A DNA stretch of 64,000 nt, taken from assembly GCF_032917945.1 (NCBI RefSeq), contig NZ_CP136624.1, forward strand, positions 3,472,001 to 3,536,000, in the 5' to 3' direction. The translations under genes and the position numbers were made by a program. This document shows, in pieces, positions 51,382 to 59,433 of the stretch; the stretch's first letter is position 1; each line of letters starts with the position of its first letter. The DNA comes from Bradyrhizobium sp. sBnM-33 (lineage in GTDB: Bacteria > Pseudomonadota > Alphaproteobacteria > Rhizobiales > Xanthobacteraceae). The notes beneath the pieces are model-generated. The model was not told the DNA's origin. It searched no databases and saw nothing but the letters and a program-made list of their open reading frames with translations.

Positions 51382-51600
51382 ATGGTTGAGAAACTCATAA
51401 TGTCGCCACGCAACGTTATCGATCTGGCCCGCTATCAGCAGGGCCGCAGCGTTGGCAAGGCGCAGGCGTTCTCGACGCGGCTTTGCCGGCACTGCGGTGC
51501 TGTGCTGGCGGACGGCGAGAACGAGGACGAGTGTTCGAGCACGCTAAACGTCGCTGCGGCAGCGGTGCGAACTGCGACGCGGAAGCTTTGCGCGGAGTGA
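51382..51600 (+). CDS. Small protein with a zinc-ribbon-like Cys cluster
   Basis: 72 residues from the ATG at 51382 (MVEKLIMSPRNVIDLARYQQ). It has a basic N-terminal part and then FSTRLCRHCGAVLADGENEDECSS, where CxxC and a later Cys could bind zinc together with the distal Cys in KLCAE. No signal peptide. GCGAGGATCCC lies before the start (AGGA). Family not recognised; a small DNA- or RNA-binding role is possible but unproven. Confidence 0.6.
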   Translation: MVEKLIMSPRNVIDLARYQQGRSVGKAQAFSTRLCRHCGAVLADGENEDECSSTLNVAAAAVRTATRKLCAE

Positions 51601-51622
51601 ATATCGTATCCGCAAACGTCAA

Positions 51623-51718
51623 CCTCAGCCTAAGGAGCGCGCCCTTGCGCGCGTCTCGAAGGATGGGCCACGGGCCTCGTGGTTCGAGACGGCGCTAGCG
51701 CGCCTCCTCACCATGAGG
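51623..51718. repeat. Intergenic palindromic repeat, CCTCA...TGAGG family
   Basis: Starts CCTCAGCCTAAGGAGCGCGC and ends GCGCGCCTCCTCACCATGAGG-like sequence; TCTCGAAGGATGGGCC and GGTTCGAGAC form the inner pair. It fills the gap between the zinc-ribbon-like gene and the next SDR gene. Confidence 0.65.
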
Positions 51719-51745
51719 GTTGAAGGGTTGCGATCATTCCAAGCA

Positions 51746-52498
51746 CTAAACGTGCTGGCCGCCGTTGATGTGGATCTCGGCGCCGTTCACATACGAACTG
51801 GTTTCCGTACACAGCACATAGATGATTTTGGCGACCTCGTCCGGCGTGCCGAGGCGATGCATCGGAATCTGCTGCTCGACGATCTTCTCGGTGCCCGGCG
51901 ACAGGATCGAGGTGTCGATCTCGCCGGGCGCGATCGCGTTGACGCGGACGCCGACGCGGCCGAAGTCGAACGCCATCTCGCGCGTCAGCGCCGCGAGTGC
52001 GGCCTTCGAGGTCGCATAGGCCGCGCCCGCGAACGGGTGCACGCGCGAGCCCGCGATCGAGGTGACGTTCACCACCGCGCCCCTGGCGTGTTTCAACTCC
52101 TCAAGCAGTCCACGCGCGATCATGATCGGCGCGAAGAAGTTGACGTGAAAGACGTGGTTCCAGGTTTCGACATCAGTATCCATGGTGCCAAGCCGCCCGC
52201 CGCCCGGCGCCTTCGGCGAGATCGCCGCGTTGTTGACCAGCGCGTGCAGCTCGTCGTTCTCCAGCCGCCTGCGAATCTCGGAAATCGCGCGCACCGTGTC
52301 GTCATGGCTGCCGAGGTCGACCTCGATGTGATCCTCCGGGCCTGCGCCCCACGGGCAGACTTCCGGGAAGGCATGCCGCGAACAGGTGATGACGCGCCAG
52401 CCGGCCGAGGAGAACCGGATCGCGGTGGCGTGGCCGATGCCGCGGCTGGCACCGGTCAGGAGCAACGTGCGCCGCGGCGCGTTTGATGAGGAAGGCAT
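51746..52498 (-). CDS. SDR family oxidoreductase
   Basis: 250 residues from the ATG at 52498 (MPSSSNAPRRTLLLTGASRGIGHATA). Classical short-chain dehydrogenase: TGASRGIG cofactor motif, HALVNNAAIS, catalytic Ser in NVTSIAGS, YATSK as YxxxK, VRVNAIAPGEIDT, and VNGAEIHINGGQHV at the end. The motif after strand two (CSRHAFPEVCPWGAGPEDHIEVDL) is longer than usual. Substrate unknown; it stands between two repeat-like gaps. Confidence 0.9.
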   Translation of the reverse strand: MPSSSNAPRRTLLLTGASRGIGHATAIRFSSAGWRVITCSRHAFPEVCPWGAGPEDHIEVDLGSHDDTVRAISEIRRRLENDELHALVNNAAISPKAPGGGRLGTMDTDVETWNHVFHVNFFAPIMIARGLLEELKHARGAVVNVTSIAGSRVHPFAGAAYATSKAALAALTREMAFDFGRVGVRVNAIAPGEIDTSILSPGTEKIVEQQIPMHRLGTPDEVAKIIYVLCTETSSYVNGAEIHINGGQHV

Positions 52499-52522
52499 AC
52501 AGGTCTCTCGGTTTACGTGGTG

Positions 52523-52591
52523 CCCAGTCTTGTCCCGGACATCCACGTCTTGTCGCATAGAAGAAAGTCGTGGGCAGCCGGTTCAGCCCGG
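52523..52591. repeat. Degenerate copy of the GTCCCGG/ATCCACGTCTT repeat
   Basis: CTTGTCCCGGACATCCACGTCTTG resembles part of the repeat at 58158-58250 (CTTGTCCCGGGCATCCACGTCTT), and the right side has CAGCCCGGCCACGACG in place of AGCCGGGCCATGACG. It appears an older, diverged copy. Confidence 0.5.
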
Positions 52592-52605
52592 CCACGACGA
52601 TCCAA

Positions 52606-53247
52606 TCAGGGATAGAGCCGCACCTTGCTCCAGGCTTTTGTCGGCGCATCGCGGCGGAATTCGATGCGGTCGTGCAGGCGGAACGGGCGATCGTGCCAGA
52701 ATTCGAAACACTGGGGCGCAATGCGCCAGCCGCTCCAGCCGGGCGGGCGCGGCACTTCGCCGATCATGTATCGGGCCGCGACCTTGGCGATCGCCTGCTC
52801 GAAGGCGAAGCGGCTCTCCAACGGCTGCGACTGCTTGCTGGCCCAGGCGCCGATCTGCGCCTGCTTCGGACGCGTCGCGAAATAAGCATCGGCTTCCTGG
52901 TCCGTAACCGGCGTCACGCTGCCGCGGATGCGCACCTGACGGCGCAGCGACTTCCAGTGAAATAGTAAAGCCGCCTTAGGATTTGCGGCGAGTTCGCGGC
53001 CCTTCTGGCTGGCGATGTGGCTGTAGAACACGAAACCATCGGCATCATAGCCCTTCATCAGCACCATCCGGACATCGGGTAGGCCGTCGGAATCGACGGT
53101 CGCCAGCGCCATCGCGTTGGGATCGTTCGGCTCGGACTTCACGGCTTCCGCAAACCACTCGGCGAACAGCGCAAACGGTTCCTCGGCCGCGGTAAAATCA
53201 CCCGATGTTAACGGTGTCGGGTGTTTGATGGAGGTCGTGTCCGTCAT
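52606..53247 (-). CDS. pdxH: Pyridoxamine 5'-phosphate oxidase
   Basis: 213 residues from the ATG at 53247 ([18 protein letters not shown]). FMN enzyme that makes pyridoxal 5'-phosphate. Family marks: [82 protein letters not shown], and the C-terminal [33 protein letters not shown] with the RLHDR substrate-binding motif. Normal length. Confidence 0.94.
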   Translation of the reverse strand: MTDTTSIKHPTPLTSGDFTAAEEPFALFAEWFAEAVKSEPNDPNAMALATVDSDGLPDVRMVLMKGYDADGFVFYSHIASQKGRELAANPKAALLFHWKSLRRQVRIRGSVTPVTDQEADAYFATRPKQAQIGAWASKQSQPLESRFAFEQAIAKVAARYMIGEVPRPPGWSGWRIAPQCFEFWHDRPFRLHDRIEFRRDAPTKAWSKVRLYP

Positions 53248-53369
53248 GTCAGGAGTCCCAGTTGCGTACCCTCGCGTCCCAGAACGCGTTGCAGCCCCGA
53301 TACGGGCACGCCCTATATAGGGCATGGGGACGCGTTGGCCTATCGGCGATCGGGCCGACGGGCGCTGTG

Positions 53370-53777
53370 ATGACGTTGATTTTGATCGGTCTCGGCTCGG
53401 GCGGCTGCAGCCTGTTGCGTCCGGATGCCTACGCCAAGATGAACCCTGCCGACGTCACGGGTTCAGTGGGCAGGCAACCGGCCGCCCCGCCGGTGCCGAC
53501 CGAGAGCGATCTCGCCTTTGCCCGCATCGCCGCCTCCGACGTGCTGACCAAGGGCGACAAGGATTCCAGCCAGCCTTGGGAAAATCCCGAGACCGGCGCG
53601 CGCGGCTCGGTGACACCGCTGTCCCAGGCCTATTCCTCGGAAGACGGGCGCACCTGCCGGGATTTCCTGGCGAGTTACGTCAACGGCCGCTCAGAAAGAT
53701 GGCTGCAGGGCGCCGCCTGCAAGGCCGGCCATGGTAGATGGGAGATCCATACGATCAAGCCGTGGACGAGGGGATAG
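53370..53777 (+). CDS. Small lipoprotein of the RT0821/Lpp0805-like surface protein type
   Basis: 135 residues from the ATG at 53370 ([20 protein letters not shown]), which gives a short lipoprotein leader with lipobox SGGC; longer readings cross the pdxH start region. The mature protein has a flexible region and then the pattern [57 protein letters not shown] in separate strands, with two Cys, typical of small outer-membrane 17-kDa-antigen-like proteins. Function unknown. It is divergent from pdxH. Confidence 0.75.
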   Translation: MTLILIGLGSGGCSLLRPDAYAKMNPADVTGSVGRQPAAPPVPTESDLAFARIAASDVLTKGDKDSSQPWENPETGARGSVTPLSQAYSSEDGRTCRDFLASYVNGRSERWLQGAACKAGHGRWEIHTIKPWTRG

Positions 53778-53903
53778 CCGTTCGACTGTTCCGAGCGACC
53801 CAGGGGTCGTTGCAAAAATGCAACTGGCTCCCCAGATGAAGCCAAAGCGGGCGAATTGCCCTAAGCTTCAGAGAACCGAATTCCCGTGAAGGAGACGTGA
53901 CGG

Positions 53904-54872
53904 ATGCGCGACCCCTACGAGGTCTTGGGGGTGCCGCGAGGCGCCAGCGCGACGGCGATCAAGAGTGCCTACCGCAAGCTCGCCAAGAAGCATCACCCCG
54001 ACAACAACAAGAACGATCCGAAGGCTGCGGCGCGATTTTCCGAGATCAACGCGGCCAACGAGATCATCGGCGACGAAGACAAGCGCAAGCAGTTTGATCG
54101 CGGCGAGATCGATGCCGAGGGCAAGCCGCGCTTCCAGGGTTTTCCTGGTGGCGGCTTTTCCGGCGACGCGCGCGGCCGAGCCGGTGGAGGCGGTTTCGAA
54201 TCCTACACTTTCCGCAGCGGCGGCGGTCCCGGCGGCATGGGTGGCGCGGGCTTCGAGGACATCCTCAACAGCATGTTCGGCGGCGCCGCCAGGAGCGGAC
54301 GTGCCGGCGGCGGCCGCACCTTTGAATTCGACACCGGCGGAATCGGCCTCGATCTCGATCTGAACGTCGCCATGACGGTGTCGCTGGAAGAGTCGGTCAA
54401 GGGCGGGGAAAAGCGCGTCCGTTTGCCGACCGGCAAGGAGCTCAACGTCAAGATCCCCGCAGGCGTCACCGCCGGTCAGCAGATCCGGCTAAAAGGGCAG
54501 GGCGAAACCACGCCGGGCCACCCACCGGGTGATCTCCTGATTACGGTCAGCATCGCGCCGCATCCCTTCTTTAAGGTCGATGGCAGCGATTTGCGCCTGG
54601 ATCTGCCCATCACGCTCTATGAGGCGGTGTTGGGCGGCAAGGTCCGCGTGCCCACCCTGGGTGGCGCGGTCGAGCTCTCGATCCCGAAAAATACCTCGAG
54701 CGGTCGTACCTTCCGCCTCAAGGGCAAGGGCCTGCCCAAGCCCGGGGAAACCGGGGACCTGTTCGTCACCACCCGAATTATTTTGCCGGACGGGAACGAC
54801 AGCGAGCTTGAGGCATTGATGCACAAGTGGCGCAATGGCCACCCCTACAATCCGCGCAGCGATTTCGGCTGA
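53904..54872 (+). CDS. DnaJ-like co-chaperone with J domain and DnaJ C-terminal domain (CbpA-like)
   Basis: 322 residues. The J domain is at the N-terminus (DPYEVLGVPRGASATAIKSAYRKLAKKHHPDNN, HPD motif present), then a Gly/Phe-rich linker (FQGFPGGGFSGDARGRAGGGG), no zinc-finger Cys repeats, and the two beta domains of the C-terminal part (VRLPTGKELNVKIPAGVTAGQQIRLKGQG and LGGAVELSIPKNTSSGRTFRLKGKGLP). This order is that of type II DnaJ/CbpA proteins that stimulate DnaK. GAAGGAGACG precedes the ATG. Confidence 0.9.
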   Translation: MRDPYEVLGVPRGASATAIKSAYRKLAKKHHPDNNKNDPKAAARFSEINAANEIIGDEDKRKQFDRGEIDAEGKPRFQGFPGGGFSGDARGRAGGGGFESYTFRSGGGPGGMGGAGFEDILNSMFGGAARSGRAGGGRTFEFDTGGIGLDLDLNVAMTVSLEESVKGGEKRVRLPTGKELNVKIPAGVTAGQQIRLKGQGETTPGHPPGDLLITVSIAPHPFFKVDGSDLRLDLPITLYEAVLGGKVRVPTLGGAVELSIPKNTSSGRTFRLKGKGLPKPGETGDLFVTTRIILPDGNDSELEALMHKWRNGHPYNPRSDFG

Positions 54873-55182
54873 TTCGGCCGGGTTCGCGGCGCAGATTTTG
54901 CGTGGAATTGATAGCGGGGTTCCGAGCAGGAGTTTCCCAAAAAGCGCACTTCTTTCCAGGAAACAAAGGGTTTCCCGGAAAAAGGGGCGGCCTCGAAAGG
55001 GGGACCAGCGCGGTACCAAACCCCGATCGAGGCCGCTTGCGCCGATCGGCGGATCGAGCGCTACTCATTTTCGCGTGATCACCCGGTGCATTAATGAGAC
55101 GCGCTGGTGGTTTGATTCCAGATTTTCGATGTCAGAATTTGGACAAGCCGCCTGATGTTGCCAATCTGCCGCATCATGTTGC
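54873..55182. other. Convergent gene-free gap of 310 bases
   Basis: Between the DnaJ-like gene and the anti-sigma gene. It has several short runs (TTTCCAGGAAA near 54955, TTTCCCGGAAA near 54972, both symmetric) and an imperfect direct repeat ATGTTGCC(A/T)ATC(T)GCCGC at 55154-55192 entering the end of the anti-sigma gene. No coding signal was found. Confidence 0.5.
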
Positions 55183-55956
55183 CTATCCGCCGCTTTTCTC
55201 CAGCTGATCGTAGACGGCCTGGGCGATTGGCGTCAGCCGCTCACGGTCAATGCCACTCGACACCACCGCATAGGCAACGCCGTCATCGGCCCAGAACAGC
55301 GAGTTCTCCTTGCCTTGCGCCTGATATCGCATCTGCGTCGCTTCGGCGTCCGACTTCGCAGTGTAGATCGTAATGCGTTCGCCCGATGCGCTCTCGTACA
55401 TCATGAAGGATGCGGGACCCGCGGGACCCGGCAACAGCCGACCGCCGACGAGCTTCAGACCGACCGCCGTCAATTCGGGCGCGCGGACGACCCAGCCGCA
55501 GCGCTTGGTCAGCCACTTCTGGAGATGGGCGCGTTCGCTGCCAGGCACTTCGACGGGATGGCGGACCTCCACCACGTAAAGCCGATGCGCATCGAGCGCC
55601 TCCGCCGTGAAACTCTGGATCGCCGAGGGCGCAGCGGAAGCGCCGCGCGCTAGCCAGCCGACGCCGCCGCCGACGATGAATGCCGCCAGCGCGGCTGCGA
55701 TCGCGCCGTACACCCATTTGCGCGGCTGTCGTACCAGCCGTTCGATCTCGAGCCGTTTCGGCACCGCCTCGTCGACAACCGAATCGTACCTGGTATGCAG
55801 CGCTTCCGCCATCGTGCGCCACGACCGCACCCGCGCGGCATCGTCGGGATGCGCAGCGAGCCACGCCTCGACATCGCCGCGGCGTTCCGCCGGCAACTCG
55901 TCGTCGACGTAAGCATGCAGCTCGTCTTCGGTGACGGGGATGTTGGGATCGGTCAT
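55183..55956 (-). CDS. Transmembrane anti-sigma factor
   Basis: 257 residues. The N-terminal cytoplasmic part resembles the anti-sigma domain (VTEDELHAYVDDELPAERRGDVEAWLAAHPDDAARVRSWR), but without the Cys of zinc-type anti-sigma proteins. One membrane helix follows at about residues 84-104 (AIAAALAAFIVGGGVGWLA), and then a periplasmic domain of about 150 residues. The gene lies 59 bases after the ECF sigma gene on the same strand, so it should hold that sigma factor inactive until an envelope signal arrives. Confidence 0.87.
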   Translation of the reverse strand: MTDPNIPVTEDELHAYVDDELPAERRGDVEAWLAAHPDDAARVRSWRTMAEALHTRYDSVVDEAVPKRLEIERLVRQPRKWVYGAIAAALAAFIVGGGVGWLARGASAAPSAIQSFTAEALDAHRLYVVEVRHPVEVPGSERAHLQKWLTKRCGWVVRAPELTAVGLKLVGGRLLPGPAGPASFMMYESASGERITIYTAKSDAEATQMRYQAQGKENSLFWADDGVAYAVVSSGIDRERLTPIAQAVYDQLEKSGG

Positions 55957-56015
55957 TGTCGTCGTCTCTGTCTATTCGAAACCTGTCGATGCATAACGCC
56001 TGCCATCACGCTTGA

Positions 56016-56546
56016 TCATTTCACCCGCCGCAGCGCCGCGCGCTCGCCTTCGAGCGAAGCCTTGACGTGCGCGCGTGCGCGGGCAAGCCGGGACATTACG
56101 GTGCCGATCGGCACGCCCTGGATGTCGGCGACTTCGCGGTAGCTCAGCCCTTCCAGCATCACCAGCAGCAGCACCGAGCGCTGCTCTTCTACCAGCGTCG
56201 AAAGCGCGCGCGCGATGTCGCGGCCTTCCGCCTCGGTCCCGCTGGCGTCCGGGTTGTTGTCGAGCAGCGGCATGAATTGCGGCCGCCGCGCCAGCGACCG
56301 TCGCCGGTTCTTGTTGAGGTTGGTCAGGATCGTGTAGAGCCAACTCCTGACGTCGCCGCCGAGAAACAACCGTTCCGAACGCAACGCACGCACCAGCGTG
56401 TCCTGCACCAGGTCATCGGCGATATCGGCATCGCGCGCGAGCGCGCGGGCATAGCGGCGGAGCGCCGGTATCATGGCTTCGACACTTTGACGAAACGCGG
56501 TCATCGGCACCAGGTTACAAAAAGGGTTGTCCGGCGTGAACGCCAT
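56016..56546 (-). CDS. ECF-type RNA polymerase sigma factor
   Basis: About 176 residues. Region 2 is seen in ALRRYARALARDADIADDLVQDTLVRALRSERLFLGGDVRSWLYTILTNLNKNRRR and region 4 in LSTLVEEQRSVLLLVMLEGLSYREVADIQGVPIGTVMSRLARARAHV. The start is unsure: ATG at 56546 (MAFTPDNPF) is used here, but ATG at 56504 (MTAFRQSVEAM) is equally good by similarity. On the minus strand GGAATA-N16-GTTATG at about 56553-56580 may be a self-recognised promoter, which would favour the later start. It forms an operon with the anti-sigma gene. Confidence 0.87.
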   Translation of the reverse strand: MAFTPDNPFCNLVPMTAFRQSVEAMIPALRRYARALARDADIADDLVQDTLVRALRSERLFLGGDVRSWLYTILTNLNKNRRRSLARRPQFMPLLDNNPDASGTEAEGRDIARALSTLVEEQRSVLLLVMLEGLSYREVADIQGVPIGTVMSRLARARAHVKASLEGERAALRRVK

Positions 56547-56692
56547 ATTCAACATAACACCCAATCGAGGCCTCTATTCCGGCCATTGAGGCGCATGAGA
56601 AACAGCGTTAATCCGAATGGCGGATTTGGGCTCGACCGCGCTGGAGCGCTGGTGTACCTCCAAGTCCCATATCGAGCTCGATTGGAAACCGG

Positions 56693-57523
56693 ATGTCGCA
56701 AAAATCAGGTCTGATGCAGGGCAAGCGCGGGGTGATCCTCGGCGTTGCCAACAACCGCTCGATTGCCTGGGGCATCGCCAAGGCATGCCACGACGCAGGC
56801 GCGGAAATCGCGCTCACCTGGCAGGGCGATGCGCTGAAGAAACGGGTCGAACCGCTGGCCAAGGAGCTGAACGGCCTCCTGCTGGGCCATTGCGACGTCA
56901 CCGATGCCGCGACGATCGATGCGGTGTTCGATGTGCTCCGCGAAAAGTGGGGCAAGATCGATTTCGTGGTCCACGCCATCGCCTTCGCCGACAAGGATCA
57001 ACTCGACGGCCGCTATCTGGAGACGACGCAGGATAATTTCTCGAGGAGCATGCTGATCTCCTGCTATTCGCTGACTGCGATCACGCAGCGCGCCGAGAAG
57101 CTGATGACCGACGGCGGCTCGATCCTGACGCTGACCTATTACGGCGCCGAGAAATGGATGCCGCATTACAACGTCATGGGGGTTGCGAAGGCCGCGCTGG
57201 AAGCCAGCGTGCGCTATCTCGCCGCCGATCTCGGCGAGAAGAACATCCGCGTTAACGCGATCTCGGCAGGGCCGATAAAGACGCTGGCGGCGTCCGGCAT
57301 CGGTGATTTCCGCTACATTCTGAAGTGGAACGAATACAACGCGCCGCTGCGCCGCACCGTGAGCATCGAGGAAGTCGGCGACGGCGCGCTGTATCTGTTA
57401 TCGGACCTGTCGCGCGGCGTCACCGGCGAGGTTCATCACGTCGATTCCGGCTATCACGTTGTCGGCATGAAGCGCCCCGACGCGCCCGACATCTCGCTCT
57501 CCAATTCGCCAGCTAAGGAATAG
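56693..57523 (+). CDS. fabI: Enoyl-[acyl-carrier-protein] reductase (NADH)
   Basis: 276 residues. Last step of each fatty-acid elongation round. FabI marks: MQGKRGVILGVANNRSIAWGIAK, the Tyr-x6-Lys pair in YNVMGVAKAALEAS with the other Tyr in LTYYGAEK, LGEKNIRVNAISAGPIKTLAASGI, and a closing GEVHHVDSGYHVVGM. Normal length. It is followed after 12 bases by the phosphatase gene and then aroC. Confidence 0.94.
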   Translation: MSQKSGLMQGKRGVILGVANNRSIAWGIAKACHDAGAEIALTWQGDALKKRVEPLAKELNGLLLGHCDVTDAATIDAVFDVLREKWGKIDFVVHAIAFADKDQLDGRYLETTQDNFSRSMLISCYSLTAITQRAEKLMTDGGSILTLTYYGAEKWMPHYNVMGVAKAALEASVRYLAADLGEKNIRVNAISAGPIKTLAASGIGDFRYILKWNEYNAPLRRTVSIEEVGDGALYLLSDLSRGVTGEVHHVDSGYHVVGMKRPDAPDISLSNSPAKE

Positions 57524-57535
57524 CCTGATAGTCCG

Positions 57536-58135
57536 ATGGCTGTGCCCGTGATCTACTACATCCGCCATGGCGAGACGTCGTGGAACGCGGAAGGCAGGCT
57601 GCAGGGCGCGCAGGACATTCCACTGAACGACCTTGGCCGCAAGCAGGCGGCCCATGCCGGCAATGTACTCGCCGAGCTTCTCGCGCGCGATGGCCGCGAA
57701 AGCTCCGCGCTGCCGTTCGTCGCAAGCCCGCTTACGCGCGCGCGGGCGACGATGGAATTGGTGCGCGGCGTCTTGAAACTCCTGCCGGAAGACTACGCGC
57801 TCGATGACCGCCTGCGCGAGATCCGTTACGGCGTCTGGGAGGGCTCGACGCTGGCCGAGATGCAGGCGGCCGATCCCGTGCTGTATGCAAAACGGCTGAC
57901 CGCCAAGTGGACGATGGCGCCGGAGGGCGGGGAGACCTATGCCGAGGTGCAGCACCGGATGCGCGACTGGTATGATTCCGTGCAGGCGGATACCGTCGCC
58001 GTGGCCCATGGCGGCACCGCGCGGGCGCTGATGGTGGCGCTCGGCATCGAGACGCCGGCCAGCGCCGCCGACCTCGTGATCGAGCAGGGCGCGGTCTACG
58101 TGTTCCGCGACGGCGGGCTTAAGAAGTATAGTTAA
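57536..58135 (+). CDS. Histidine phosphatase family protein
   Basis: 199 residues. The phosphoglycerate-mutase-like fold is shown by VIYYIRHGETSWNAEGRLQGAQDIPLNDLG (RHG catalytic His), VASPLTRARATMEL, LREIRYGVWEGSTLAEM and VAVAHGGTARALMVAL with the second His. It probably dephosphorylates a small metabolite, not glycerate 2/3-phosphates specifically. It is co-oriented with fabI (12-base gap), so they may share a transcript. Confidence 0.9.
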   Translation: MAVPVIYYIRHGETSWNAEGRLQGAQDIPLNDLGRKQAAHAGNVLAELLARDGRESSALPFVASPLTRARATMELVRGVLKLLPEDYALDDRLREIRYGVWEGSTLAEMQAADPVLYAKRLTAKWTMAPEGGETYAEVQHRMRDWYDSVQADTVAVAHGGTARALMVALGIETPASAADLVIEQGAVYVFRDGGLKKYS

Positions 58136-58157
58136 GGGCGGTGTCTGGCCTATCCTC

Positions 58158-58250
58158 CGTCATGCCCGGGCTTGTCCCGGGCATCCACGTCTTCCTTCGA
58201 ATGCGCCGCCAAGTAAGACGTGGATGGCCGGGACAAGCCGGGCCATGACG
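58158..58250. repeat. Palindromic repeat, CGTCATGCCCGGG family
   Basis: CGTCATGCCCGGGCTTGTCC (58158-) and its mirror GGACAAGCCGGGCCATGACG (-58250) bound the element, with GCATCCACGTCTT and AAGACGTGGATG as inner arms. Between the phosphatase gene and aroC. A degenerate relative is at 52523-52591. Confidence 0.8.
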
Positions 58251-58330
58251 AGGTGATAGGTGATTTGACCAGCCCCCTGCATCGCGTTACCAAACGTTGA
58301 CAATCAACATTAACGCCAAATGCCGGCACC

Positions 58331-59419
58331 ATGTCCCACAACACCTTCGGCCATCTGTTCCGGGTCACGACCTTCGGCGAAAGCCATGGGGTCGCGATCG
58401 GCTGTGTGGTCGACGGCTGTCCGTCGCTGATCCCGCTGACATCAGAGGACATCCAGCACGATCTCGATCGCCGTCGCCCGGGACAGTCGCGCTTCACCAC
58501 CCAGCGCCAGGAGCCGGACGCGGTCAAGATCCTGTCCGGGGTGATGGCGCATCCCGAAACCGGCGTCCAGGTGACGACGGGAACGCCGATCGCGCTGTTG
58601 ATCGAGAACACCGACCAGCGCTCCAAGGACTATTCCGAGATCAAGGACAAGTTTCGCCCGGGGCATGCCGACTTCACCTATGAGGCGAAATACGGCCTGC
58701 GCGATCATCGCGGCGGCGGCCGTTCGTCGGCGCGCGAGACCGCGACGCGGGTCGCGGCCGGCGCGATAGCGCGCAAAATTCTGCCCGACGTAAAGGTGCG
58801 CGGCGCGCTGGTGCAGATGGGCCCGCACAAGATCGACCGCGACAAGTGGGACTGGGACGAGGTTGCGCGCAATCCGTTCTTCTGTCCCGACGAGAACAGC
58901 GCGGCGTTCTTCGAGACATATCTCGACGGCATCCGCAAGAGCGGCTCCTCGATCGGCGCGGTCATCGAAGTGGTCGCCGAAGGCGTGCCCCCAGGATGGG
59001 GCGCGCCGATCTACGCCAAGCTGGATGCTGATCTGGCGGCGGCCATGATGAGCATCAACGCGGTGAAGGGCGTCGAGATCGGCGCCGGCTTCGGCGCGGC
59101 TGAATTGTCCGGAGAGCAAAACGCCGACGAGATGCGCACCGGCAATAACGGCACACGCTTCCTGTCCAACCATGCCGGCGGCGTGCTCGGCGGCATTTCG
59201 ACCGGCCAGCCGGTGGTGGTGCGCTTTGCGGTGAAGCCGACTTCGTCGATCCTCTCGCCGCGCAAGACGGTGGACCGCGCCGGCGCTGACACCGACATCA
59301 TGACCAAGGGGCGCCACGACCCCTGCGTCGGCATCCGCGCGGTGCCGGTCGGCGAGGCGATGATGGCCTGCGTGCTGGCGGATCATTTCCTGCGCCATCG
59401 CGGGCAGGTCGGCGGGTAG
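58331..59419 (+). CDS. aroC: Chorismate synthase
   Basis: 362 residues. Converts EPSP to chorismate with reduced FMN in aromatic amino-acid synthesis. Signature regions: [108 protein letters not shown] and the final [32 protein letters not shown]. Normal length; ATG at 58331. Confidence 0.95.
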   Translation: MSHNTFGHLFRVTTFGESHGVAIGCVVDGCPSLIPLTSEDIQHDLDRRRPGQSRFTTQRQEPDAVKILSGVMAHPETGVQVTTGTPIALLIENTDQRSKDYSEIKDKFRPGHADFTYEAKYGLRDHRGGGRSSARETATRVAAGAIARKILPDVKVRGALVQMGPHKIDRDKWDWDEVARNPFFCPDENSAAFFETYLDGIRKSGSSIGAVIEVVAEGVPPGWGAPIYAKLDADLAAAMMSINAVKGVEIGAGFGAAELSGEQNADEMRTGNNGTRFLSNHAGGVLGGISTGQPVVVRFAVKPTSSILSPRKTVDRAGADTDIMTKGRHDPCVGIRAVPVGEAMMACVLADHFLRHRGQVGG

Positions 59420-59433
59420 GGTCCCGCCTTCTC

